DNA from: Ustilaginoidea virens
Taxonomy: Eukaryota; Ascomycota; Sordariomycetes; Hypocreales; Clavicipitaceae
Reading direction: 5' to 3'
Length of the DNA stretch: 64,000 bases
Assembly (NCBI RefSeq): GCF_000687475.1
Contig: NC_057318.1
Coordinates: 1,426,001 to 1,490,000 of the forward strand
Positions 9,433-20,977 of this stretch are shown in pieces; position 1 is the first letter of the stretch, and every line of letters starts with the position of its first letter. The position numbers and the translations under genes were made by a program. The notes beneath the pieces were generated by a model. That model was not told the origin of the DNA and did not search any database. It was given only the letters and a program-made list of their open reading frames with translations.

Positions 9433-12400
9433 GGCGGACCAAGCAATATCCTCCGGTTCCAGCGATTTCAAATGGGAATACGCCAATATACAGCTTTGCA
9501 GGGATGAGGTCCTGGAAGGTGTAAGCAGCCGAAGGTGGTTGGAACGTCTATTGGCAAGTTTTTTTGTTTATACGACAACTGGTCCGAAGAGTTTTGATGA
9601 TGCGTAGGCCGAAGAGGAGGCGCGCGAACGAACCGTCACGGCCGGCCGAAGCGTGTCGAAAGGATTTCTTCGATTGTAGAGCCAGGATGGTGGGAAGCGG
9701 GCGGTACGTTAGGTCGAGAGAACCGGTTGTATGCGTCTTGTTGCTTCGTCTTGGCTGAAGAGGAATGAATTCGACTGTAAGAAGGGTCTTTACCATGGTT
9801 GAAGGAATCGCAGCGGCTTTGGCCCGTCCAAGGTCAGTATAGCAAAGTAAACGGGCATTTTCTCCCAAGCTCCATACCCGCCAGGTTGTCGACTAGATGG
9901 AAAGGTGAAAGGCACGGGGCTGTCTCAAGCGCCAGCCAGCGAGCCGGGAGTACTACCGTCCACAAAGTATGGATGCAGGTGCTAAAGAAGTGGAGAGGAT
10001 CGGTCTCAGTGTCAAGTGGTGTGCTTTGGGGTAAATTAAAGACCATCCGCGTGTGCCGTCACGCCAAAAGAGTAAGTCGGTGCGGCGACAGCAACAACGG
10101 TAGGTGAGGGAGACCCAAGAGTATGGAGCCCTACAGGGCTGCCAGATTTAGCCCCCGTGGACTTGTAAAGAGCCCGGATACTTGAAGGTTGGGTCTTGTT
10201 GGGTGGCTACGAGAGAATGAAGATGTTTGGTTGACAGTCGAACCGCATGTATGCGGAAATGGCGGAGGCCGGAATCAGCACCGAGAAGCCCGACTTGGAC
10301 AATTAGTCAAGTGTCTTAGGTTGAGGCTGTTATGTATACTCCCTCGGGTGGAGATGAACTGAAAGGCCAAAGAATCCGTAGATGACTGATGAAAAACTCC
10401 AGGCGGGCAAAAACCAGAACGGGGTGCGCGTGGACAAGACATGACATCCTTGATGGCACGAAGCCTGGGGAGTCGGGACTAACGGTCAGACGCAGAGACT
10501 AGTGCATGCCCAGCAACCTGGTAACCTAACCATATATTTCCGTACCGTACCTTGGGTCGGGATGCAGTTATTGTAGTATGCTGTAGCGCTTGGCGCGGAG
10601 CAATCACATCCTTGCGAATGCGCCTACACTATCCAGTCTGGGGCTCGATCGAAGTACCGGCCCAAGCATCGCCGACGTACGGCACTGTCGGGATCTCGTG
10701 TAGAAAGATTGACCGTGTTGGCTCCAAGATGAATAGCCGTTTCTCAAAACATGGCGCATTCTTCAGGTCCAACTTACAGGGACCAGCCACAGCCATAGTA
10801 GCGAGGGTCTTCGTCTGCCCTTTTAGGGTGACCAGCTGAGATCTGAAAGGTGAACGAAAAAGAAAATATGGCATGGCAGATGCGGTCAAGGTCAGCGCCT
10901 AAAGTTTGGGCCAGGAATGAGAACGGCGGGGAAGGGGGGGGGAGGTGGTTCAAACGAATTGAATAGCTTGCGATCGGGTTATCCTGGATGCCGCAGACTA
11001 GGTATGTATAACAGCCTCCGTTATCTCGTGCCTGTTTTTTTTTTTTTTTTTTTTTTTTTCCGTACCCCTGCCATGGAAGGTAGGGAGAAGAGATCTAGAC
11101 AGTTTTCATGTTTCACCAGGGGCGGGCAGTTGCTATTCTCGTCTTCATCGTTTTAGAGAAAAAAACCAGAGTGCTCTGAAGTCCAGACGTCCGTCTGCGC
11201 CTTGGGGGACATCCCAGATGATGTCGGGTTCCAGGCGAGCCATGCAAAATGGACGCCGTCAAAACGAGGAGGCAAACTAATTAGGCATGACAGATCTGCC
11301 CAGGTGTACAACTTGGGCAGACCACCCTGGTTCGACTGTTCACCGTGGATTGTGGACTATCCCCGATGCGACCAAGGCGATCGCTACGGGTCCAAGGACG
11401 GCTCGGAGATTGGCACACTCCTACAAATGCCCTGGAGGACTTGACTGACTGACTGTCCGAGGCAGCGGCAGCTGCACAAAGCTTTTGAGTTAGCCATTAT
11501 GCATGCGTGGGCCTGCCGGCGATGCGTTTCAGCTTTGGAATGCTTTTTTCCTGGAGCCAGACGGCGATAATCCCAGAGGATACCTTGACTGCCAGTCCGT
11601 TGTCCTCCCTTCTGGGTGTATTCCGTATGGAGCGAGTGGATGAGCAAGCCGTCAGGAACCGGAAGCAAGCTTGTACCTACTTGGGTATGTATGTAAGTAG
11701 GAAGACGCCCTCCCTGCCTTGACCCTGGTAGCTCCGGGGGGCGGCTGAGGCAGGAGGCTGAGGGAGGAAGCTGAGGCTGGAAGGCTAAGCAAGATCGTTA
11801 GCTCTACGACCTTTTCAGCACCAGCCGACAAAGCTGGCCAAGAACGCAAAACTATCAAAGACTAGTGGTGAAGTCATCATCCCCTGAGTCTGCTTCAGCA
11901 AGTCTTGGTCTCGCTCAGGGGGTATGTACTTGGTCCCAAGCGTCTGGGAACAAGAAGGTCCGCGGGGGCGAGGGGGTCGGGTTATGGTTTATGCGTTTGA
12001 ATCCTGGCCGCCCCACGCCCGAAAGGGCCATGCCATCCCTCCGTCTTTAGTGAAGTGGCGCCATATAGACAGCTTAAAATGTGGCTTTGGTGAGAGGGTA
12101 GAGCCGCATTTGGAGCGTGTTGGGGCGTGTAGAAAGTACAGAACAGTACTATGTATTTACCAAGCAACATCGTCAGAAAGAGCCCCCCTCGTCAAGCCGG
12201 GAGTCTGAGACGGGCGTGTCCGGTCAGTTAGACTGCTAGGTGGTCCCTCTAGCTTTGTCAAATGGTTCCTTTTCCTGCGAGCCTGTTGCTCTGTTGCTCT
12301 GTTGCTCTGTTGCTCTGTTGCTCTGTTGCTTTCTTCCTGTCTATGCGTAGGGGATATTGACGGATCGTCCCTTCTGGTTCAGGTCGTATCTCTTTCAGGG

Positions 12401-15400
12401 GAGAGCTGCGGCAAAGTCGTTGCACAAATGCATGCATGGCCTCGGAGCAAGGGGTCCTCCACAAATGCCCAAGCGCCCTGTTCCAGGTGGGAGCAGGGGT
12501 TTACCGTACCCGTACTGTATCGTAACGTAACCTTGCACCTTGGGTGCCTAGGCGCGGGAGAGCCGGACAAAGGGGCAAATGGTTGTATGTACGTCAAAAT
12601 CAACGATTTCTGGGATCCGTCTTGTCACGTCTCGTCACTCTTGGTCGTCATGCTGAAAGAGGCTCGGGATGATGCCATGCCAGACCTGCAGAGGTCAGCA
12701 GCGTGCGAAATCCCCACTCGTACGAAACGCTCGGCCGTTTTGCAGCTCCGCAAGGGTTTTTCCAATGTTCCGTGATTCGTGTTTCGGCACAGAAGAAGCT
12801 GACCAAGACGCCATCGTCATCAATGGCACCGAGGCTGACTTGGGCCGCATGTCCGATTGCGTAGGACAGACAGACAGACAGTCAGTCAGTCAGTCACCTA
12901 GTAAATAGGCGGCCAGTGGCAAGCGGGGAAAAGGTGATTGAACACATCCCTGGAGGTGGAAAGAGCCAGCAGAGTTCAAACGTTCTCTGCCCGTTGTCTG
13001 TCGCCAGCACTTGCCAGCACTTGCCAACACTTGCCAATTGACACTTTCTCAATGGCCCGTCGATGGGCTGCTCTTATTGGTGGGCAACTCCTGTCCACCA
13101 CCCACCGCCCCGGCCAGTCGGTCAACCAGACTTGACTTCTACAGTATGACTTCATCACAAGTTCCAACCAGCCAGGCCCCATGGAAACGGGCATCTGCTT
13201 TGCTGTCAAAATCCCAAATCCCCTTCAGCTCCCATCACCCTCAGACAAACCACACGCGCGCATGCTGCCCCGATCAAATCAAATGGTCAAGACAAGAGAC
13301 AAAATCCCTCTGGCTGCGACAACGCCAGCCCTACCATCACCGTCACCATCACCGTCACCATCACCACTACCGCCGGGTCACTGGTCACCGGCCCCCGGGA
13401 TGGAACCTTGCTGCTGTGCTCGTTGCGCTACTCCGTAAACGTTTCCCGAGCTAGGCCGCCGGCTTCTTCTCCACGTCAAAAAAGAAAAAGAAAAAGAAAG
13501 GAAAAAAATACCATTCATCGCCACGAGGGCGTTTGCAAACGTCGGTTGTTTTTTTTGGCCTGCTGCCAAAGCTGGACACCCATCGCCTCCTCTCCACACC
13601 GCTTGTTGACGGGCTCCCCTCTCTACGGCAAGGACGAGTTGTCCGCGACTCCGAGAACAAAACAAAACCCCCCATCACCATCGGGCTACCTGATGTCAAG
13701 CTGCAAGCGCCCCTCCCATGGCCGTCTTGGCGTGTCGACACGCCTGCACCTCGTCGTCTCATGAATCTTGCCGATGGCCATGGTCAGTTCGTGTCGAGCA
13801 GAAGTTCTTTTGAACGCACTGCAGGCTTTGCATTCAAGGGTCAGCCGTCCGTCTTGGAACAAAATCATAATCCGGCCCCAAGCCACCCTTTTTTTTTAAC
13901 CTGAGAGCTGGCCGTTCTATCCGACACCTCGGGGCCAGCATGGTGCAAGATGAAAAAGGGGGGGGGGAAAAGAAAAGAAAAGGAAAAGGCACTGCAACGC
14001 TCTTATCAATCCCTCCAAGTTGTCAACTTGGATCACGACACCAATCACACCGGCCGAACCACAAACGACCCGCTCCTGTTTATACCTTTTTTTTTTTTTT
14101 GGGACTACAAGTAACATATCCTCTCGCCTACTGCATTATTTACACTAATTATTCATGCCAGCAGGCACGCACCAGTAGCGAATACACCAACCTGGCACGA
14201 ATTTGACCCCCCCCCCCCCCCCTTTCCCACCCACCTACAAACACACATTGACCTCTTTAACCTCTTTACAGCTTGAGGTTTCACCATTTCCTCACGTACC
14301 TGCCTCCCTGGGGCGCGCTCATCTACCCTACGCAGCGCAACATCCGAGCAGCTGGTGCCAGCAGAGAGGAGCCGTGATAACGGTCGCCGAGCAAGGGGTT
14401 GCCATGGTGGCACAAGGACTGGTCCCCCCGCATGCTCACCGAGCCCCCCGTAGCCTGTTCTGCAGTCTATGATCAATCAGGAAATGCTTGGCCCCTCCAG
14501 CCCTGGCGAGCTGTCTCGTCTCGACACAGCATGGCGTGTTTCGTGCCACGACGAGTGTCGTTTTACGCCTCTGGGTTGATAGAGTACGGCTGGCGGGGGA
14601 AGAAGGGAAGAAGGGAAGAAGGGAGGAAGGGAGGAAGGGAGGAAGGGAGGAAGGGGAGAGACGGGGATTAGAGCTCGATGCGGTTGGTGGGTTGAAGACG
14701 CGAGCAGAAGTTGGAGCCTCCAACTTGAGAACTACCAGACCATTGCAAAGACGCCCCGGCGTTGAAGCTTTCCTCCTACGACCATGACTGTGGCAACGGC
14801 ACAAGATGTCGTCCAAAGAAGCAACAGGAGAACAGAGCGCAGATGATATATACTCTCGGTCCCCGGCAGCGGCCGCTCCCACGGACTGACAAAGCTTCCA
14901 GTCCGCAAACCTGCAATATTGTCATCGCCATATGTACATGGTTGTCATTGCCCCCCTTTTGCAACGACCAATCTACCACAGTCCTATTTCCGACGAGATA
15001 AGAAGAAGAAGAAAAGTAAAATGAAACTAAAAATATGTAAATAGAAAAAACCATCCCATACATGCCCATAGATACATGCCCGTGCTATCCAACAAGGCAA
15101 GGAACAAAATCCCCGTTCCAATGAGACATCAACGCCGTCGCCAATCACGCTACCGTTTAAGGATAAAATGCCAGCGAAGATGAAACAAACAAAAAAAAAA
15201 AAAAAGGCCAATTTGTGAAAATTAGAAAAAAAGTCGGGTAGATTTCAGGATGCATCAACAAAAAGACGACATGAGAGCAAGTCGGGGAGCAGGGAGCATG
15301 AGGCAGCGCAAAGTCGGTCGTCGTGTGGCATTCTTTCCAAGGAGCAAAGGAAAAAAAGGTAGAAAACCTGCTCAAGGAGGCGTATGGACTTTTCAATGCT

Positions 15401-15501
15401 GGAGATTTTGGCGTAATACGACGGGACTTCGACGTGCGCAAAGGCTCATGTACAAGCTCCGGCTTTCTCCCAGGGGCTTTTCATCGCCGATACTGTAGAG
15501 G
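9433..15501. other. Gene-free 6.1 kb spacer
   Basis: The longest stretch without a supportable gene. It would hold the velvet gene promoter (from 9433 rightward) and the 3' flank of the DUF7729 gene. Visible: 25 T (11035-11059), an 8 bp TGTTGCTC tandem (12283-12329), GACA/GTCA runs (12865-12896), CACCATCACCGT repeats (13330-13370), homopurine/homopyrimidine tracts (13480-13510, 14600-14660) and a C run (14206-14221). Open frames are short, overlapping and without domain signatures. Confidence 0.6.
12283..12329. repeat. TGTTGCTC octanucleotide tandem repeat
   Basis: Nearly six perfect copies of an 8 bp unit; intergenic. Confidence 0.9.
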
Positions 15502-16784
15502 TTATAGGAGCCGGGTAGATAGTACAACAGCGAAAATCGCGTTTGCAAGAACAACAATATATGATGGTATGACAATGGCCAAAGCTTCACTCGCGGGTGA
15601 CGGCAGGGTGAGGTTCACAAAGTTGGGGCCACATATAGTGTTGATCTGTCGGGCTGCATCTTCGTACTTGGATGCAACCGGCTGTCTTCTATCGGCTGCT
15701 GCCGAGTGATATACCGACATGGTGTTTTGAGTGCACCAGGAGCAGGTCGGTGTCGATGCGCCGGGCAAGGCAAGGCCGTAGGGCATAAAGTACAGGTAGG
15801 AATCTGACGGGGTCGACAGATTCGTCACGGCGTTGGCGAAGCAATACGAGTTGGTAATCGGGTTTTGGAGGCAAGTGGCCGAATAAAGAACTTTGTAGGC
15901 TTTCAACCCACGGTAGGCTTGTATGACTTGAGTCTGGTTTTGGTCAAACTCGGATTTGCAGTTTCCGTCTGCGGTCAAGTTTTGCGCCGCTTTGCCGAGG
16001 AAGGAGCTGCAGCTGGTGACATCGGCGGCACAGCTGGCATCAAGCACTCGGACGAGGCTCACTAGTTGTTTCTCGGCATTGAAGAATCCCGTCGAGGTCT
16101 TGTAGTTGGTGGAAGGGGGGGAAGGGACAGTCAGCGATGCAACACCGTTTTTCGTCGCACTGCGGCCTGGGAACCGCGCGGGTGGACTGAACAAATCATG
16201 CAAAAGCTCACCTGCATCAGCATAGAGAGAGGGTAACAGCTCTTGAAGGTTGGATTCGAGAGTAACGTGTATATAAAAGTGGGACAAGAGGTCCCTCTGC
16301 CGGGAAGTTGAAAAGCGGAGGGAACTGGGGTATCGAAAGGCGAAGGTAGGGGAGGTGAGTTGCTGCTGCTCGTAGCAGCCGATCGTTTGACGACTTTCCC
16401 GCCGCCAGTAGGAGGGACGTCGTCTCCGAATCCGCGCCCATCGTGAGGGGCATTTCGCAGCTCCAGGGCATGCTCCGTAAGAGGCATCGAACTCGCCGTA
16501 GGTATCACAGTTGTCGCATCTGCCACGGATGAAGGAAACGTCGGCTTGTCGGGGGAGGCCGGTGTGATGCTTTTCGGTTCCAGAGTATCCCGCGCGGCAA
16601 CAACGGGGTAGCTTAGCAGGGCGGCGAGGGCGACGACAGCCACGGGTAAAGATATCGCAGGTAGGAGGCGCCGCTTCCTGGACGTGGGCTTGCGCGGCGT
16701 ATGCTCCGCCATGGCCCACGGTGAATTTGACGACGCGTGCGAAGCATCTGGTACAGAGGGCCATGATGGTGGCTCGTGGACCAT
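15502..16784 (-). CDS. DUF7729-type secreted/anchored cysteine-rich protein
   Basis: Exons 16784-16212 and 16098-15502 (389 aa); the intron 16211-16099 (113 bp) has donor GTGAGC and CTGAC branch, with acceptor CTACAAG chosen because it gives ...PLSMLMQ|TSTGFFNAEKQLV in frame, matching the family. A frame further upstream starts at GTG, so ATG 16784 is used; ATG 16712 (MAEHTPRKP) is an alternative. After a basic stretch (TSRKRR), residues about 40-63 form a signal anchor. The conserved domain runs from about residue 150 to the C-terminus, with many cysteines (SCPTFIYTLLSNPTFKSCYPLS, DASCAADVTSC, NSYCFANAVTNLS, PTCSWCTQNTM, CGPNFVNLT). The last about 25 residues are hydrophobic after a small-residue site, so GPI anchoring is likely. 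Function is unknown; cell-surface location is inferred. Confidence 0.85.
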
Positions 16785-18477
16785 TGTGCTAGGCAAAGTT
16801 GGATGTATGATGCTGATGCTGCCCACGCCTTGGGATGGTGTGTCGGGTCCTCATGGGACGTAGAAACGTCGTCGGAAGTCAACGGGGGCCCCCACACGTT
16901 CTAAAACTGGAGGGAAAAAGAAGGTAGAGAAGGAAAAGGAAAAGGAAAAGAAGGGAAAAGAAAAGGAAACGAGGAAAAGCTGGCGGCCAAGCATACGTCC
17001 CGGCTGTTCAGTACAGAATCCCGCTTTTTGAAAAATGCCATCTATGGAGCCCAAATCAACTGTATCCAAGATCCCACACTGCGCCGCAACCTGGTGACGG
17101 GAGAGAGAGGAAGAGACGGAGAGAGGGAGGGAGAGAGGGATGGAGGGAGGAAGGGAGGGAGGGCGAGCTCCAGCCCAACGAAGACCCCGCCGTCCACGGC
17201 CTGGTGGGTGTGCCACGTGCGATTGTGCCGAGAGACTTTCGTGAGGCGCCGTTGAAGATGAAGATGAACTGCAGATAGCCGAGAGAGGAAACGTCTATAA
17301 AACTGCCGCTTGGTGGTTTGTGGAAAACGGAGATCGACGTAGATGGCTGGGACAAGATTGTTGTTATCGAAGAAGAGATGGATTGATGTTTGGTTTGACG
17401 AGGTGGTGGGCGGGGGAGAAGGTTGGGGGGGGGGGGGAGGGGGGGGGTTGAATTGAGAAGAGCTAGTTGAAAAGAGCAAAGATGGGCAACGCGACAGCGG
17501 GCAAGGATAGAAGTCGAGCGCTGCAGTGGAGCACCACGGCCGGCGGCAAACATCTGGTAGCGTACATGTAGCTTAGTCATTTGCCAGCCAATTGATGCAT
17601 GCCAGGCCGGACTAGCAAGCTTGAGAGCTGAGGGCTCAGAGCTGAGAGCTGAGAAGCCGCCGCCTGTCGTCCTGTGCGGGCGCCGGTGGAGACATGGAGC
17701 TGGTTCAAGGGCGGGGCTCACCAGACTGAAGACCGCCAGGAACGGGGCCGATACAGTGCGTACCTGGTACCTTAGGTACCTTACCTTAGGTACCTGACAG
17801 GAGCAAGGGGCTGAGCTTTTTTTTTTTTTTTTAGGTTTTTGGTTTTTGCCAACGTCCTGGGGTAGCACCGGGGGCGTACGGAGTACGGGGCGTCTCGCCT
17901 AGAGGTAGGTACCTACCTTAGGTACCTCCCTACTTGGCAAGTTCTCGATAGGTCGGGATCCCCGAAGCCAACCTGCGTGATTGGTGCCAGCTTTCTTGAT
18001 GGCACCTCCGACGGGCATTCTAGGACCAGACGTCAAGGTGACTTGTGGCACTGGCTTTAGACTTTTGGGGGTTGGAGAGGTCGTTGGGCCCGTCGCGGCA
18101 GTCTCGGCAGTCTTGACACCAGATTAGCTTACGTACAGTACATACAGACCAGACCGCTAGATTAGGTTCGGTAAGGTCTGGTACCTAACCTCAAGGTTAG
18201 TGCCTGGAAGCGGCGAAGCGGCCACGCGCGACGACATGAATGGTCAAAAGAGGCCCGGGCTAAAAGATTTGCCAAGGTATCAATTCAGGTTGCTGACATA
18301 CTAGGGGACATAGTACCCTAGTCGCAAGATATCTCGGTTTCCGCAGGTGGCGCCAGCCAGACCTTTGCTTTGCTGAGTTTGCTCTCTGTAGATGTCAACT
18401 GGTACGGACGACAAAGTACGCCCACGCCCGTAGGTCACGGCAGGCACGGCAGAATCGAGAAAGTCGAGAGTCGATAG

Positions 18478-18549
18478 GTGCCATTTGCCGTGCCATTTGC
18501 CGTGCCATTTGCCGTGCCATTTGCTGTGCCATTTGCTGTGCCATTTGCT
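18478..18549. repeat. 12 bp tandem repeat GTGCCATTTGCC x6
   Basis: Six copies with only C/T variation in the last copies (GCC to GCT). Intergenic and translatable in several frames, but no gene is supported. Confidence 0.95.
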
Positions 18550-18823
18550 TGTTCTGGGCACCCCAGCAGCCTTCACCTCATATATACCCTGTCTTCCCGC
18601 CATGGCGTCTGGTCCAGCTGGATTCCGTGTTGCACACTCCCGTCATATATGCAGCATGCCCTGTGGGGTGACTTGGCGCGACCCGTGACGATAATTGCTT
18701 GCTGCGGCTTGCTGCATGTTTAGCGTCCTGCGCTGGCTGGCGGCTGGGCATGGCCATTCGTGTCGCCGGCTTGGTATTAATCGCAGGCGACTGCGCGCAT
18801 TTCAGGGAGAGATAGATATCCTG

Positions 18824-18857
18824 GTGCCTAGTGCCTAGTGCCTAGTGCCTAGTGCCT
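18824..18857. repeat. 7 bp tandem repeat GTGCCTA x4.9
   Basis: Perfect copies of GTGCCTA, only about 275 bp from the 12 bp GTGCCATTTGCC repeat, with which it shares GTGCC. Confidence 0.95.
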
Positions 18858-20755
18858 GCGTATCCGTACTTCCGTGCTAATTAGCCAGACAAGCGTGGGC
18901 CTGGCTTGCAATGCATGGGGGAAGTTCGGGAACTGACCAAGGGTGGGTGAGTGGGCTTTCTGTCTTGACTTCTCCTTGTTCCCGCTCCACGCAGGCAAAT
19001 CGGCAACAAGATGGGAACCCCTGGATGCCAATCTCCTGGCGTCATGGACCGACCCGTGTCGGGGGGGGGGAATCTATCTCGATGAAGGAACGAGGGAGGG
19101 GAAGGAAGGAAGGAAGGAAGGGAAAAAAAAATTAAAGGGCAACAGACGTTTCTCTTGTTTCCAACTGCTCAGCTCAACATTGTCTCGAAATGCACTCCAT
19201 TACCAAAGTCCAAAGAAGAAAGAAAGTAGAAAAAAAAGAAATGCGAAAAAAAGAGAAAAAAAAAGGAGAAGAAAAAAGAAAAAAAAAAAAAAAAGGGGAA
19301 AGAGCTCAGCGACGGCACAAGCGTCGCAGATGCCCTTGTCTCTTTAGCTTCCCGCCAAGTCACATCGCGTCATGCATGCATGCATGCATAGGGCCGGGCT
19401 TGGCTTGGCATGTGGCATGGCATGGGCATGGGCATGGCATGGGCATGGCCTCGTCCCTTGTTCAAAGCCGCCGCCACCTTTCTTTTTGTCTCCCGTCTTC
19501 AAGGAAACTCGAGTTACGCCGCAGATCGCGCCCATGCCGCGCCCATGTCGCGCGCTTTCCGGGGTTTCCACCGGGCTGTGACTGCTGCCTTGCAACCATG
19601 ACAGCCAGGTTGCCTCAGCTTTCAAAGCATCCCAGCAGCATCTGCTGAGTTTTGCTGGGTGTGATGTGATGGTAGTGGTCAACTTAGGTACCTAGGTAGG
19701 CACCTACCTACTAGGTACCTAGAGGTAGGTTTGATGGTAAGGTTTGGTGCCTGCAGCTTCTCCCAGCTTGACCGCGCCACCGCACCCGCGGGGGTTCGCT
19801 TCGTTTCGCTTCTCTGTCCAATGGCATCCCCCCGTCCCCTGCCAAGACTTACCAGGGGGGGGCAGGCCCACCCCCGTCTTTCCCATCATTGATCCGCCCG
19901 CCCACTTGCCACTTGTCAACGGCCCAAGGTCCCATCAATCCATCCCAAATCCCAACATTGCACTTTGCTCCAATATGCTCCGGACCGCGCGTCAGGAATC
20001 ATCAGTCGTTTAGATACACTGCAAATGCAGCATAAATATCTCATCTAAATCTGGGTTGGAACTTTTTGAGCCTTGGCATTTCCATGGTTACCGTCGTTCC
20101 CCTCTCGCTTATACGACACGACACGCAGCTGGCTGGGTTGCGTCAAGATGGAGTGAGTGCGTATCAGTGCAGAGTACTTGCTCACTGTCTGTTGTTTTTG
20201 ATTCTCATCTCCTCATCCTCAAGTACCGGGTAAAATACCAGGCTTGAAGTCGTACGTCTTTTGCGTCTCTTTCACGGCCAAGAACGCGTCCGCAGGGACC
20301 CAAGCTAGCAAACCCTACCCTAACCGTTCAAGATGAAAACGAGGCTGAATATTGGGGGAAAAAAAAAAAAAAAAAGCCTGGCAGGCGGCCTCAACAACCC
20401 AGCCGCCCGCCGTTCCAATTTCTCCAATGTAATGATAATATACAACCTCATGACGGGCTTCGGCTTCACTTGCACTGCCGATGCTGACAACCCCCCTGGG
20501 TTAGCAATCCAACAGCCCGTGGCACCCTTGTTATTGCAGAAAGCTGGGAAAATTTCAGCCGTCAACCAACTGTGCAGCCATGTCATTGGAGATTTCTCTG
20601 TCAAAGCTACTTGTAGTAAGCTAATGGAGGAAAGCAAAGTCAACTCCCGTCTCTCAAGTCTCATATTAATAACTGTCCCTCCCCTTATACCATGCTTTCG
20701 GATATGAGCTTGCAACGCCAACATCATTAACATTAAATGCAAAACCTTTTTGTCC

Positions 20756-20791
<36 letters not shown>

Positions 20792-20977
20792 AGAAGAGGA
20801 AAGACGCTCATGATACAGCAAATACATCACAATATGTTTCGGGGAAAAAGAAACCCGCCAAAGACCGAGACCGAGTCATAGATGGAACCAGATGAAAACG
20901 GAAAAACAAAAAAAAAAGAGCGAGACAAATGGGGGAGGGGGGAAGGTTAGAGACGGATACCTCAGAAATGCCCAATT

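Larger units (their letters stand above)
16785..20977. other. Gene-free 4.2 kb spacer
   Basis: Holds the DUF7729 gene promoter and the ABC transporter 3' flank. A 270-codon minus-strand frame (17056-17868) is low-complexity and rejected. Visible: GA/GGGA purine tracts (17099-17162), GGTACCTAAGG-type islands (17761-17800, 17905-17935, 19684-19733), TACGGAGTAC (17877-17886), a 12 bp tandem (18478-18549), a 7 bp tandem (18824-18857), CATGG/GCATG runs (19370-19445) and 31 A (20757-20787). Confidence 0.6.

Noticed and set aside
17056..17868. 270-codon minus-strand open frame
   Set aside because: The sequence is low-complexity (poly-Pro, poly-Ser, poly-Lys from purine and G-rich tracts), has no domain and overlaps simple repeats.
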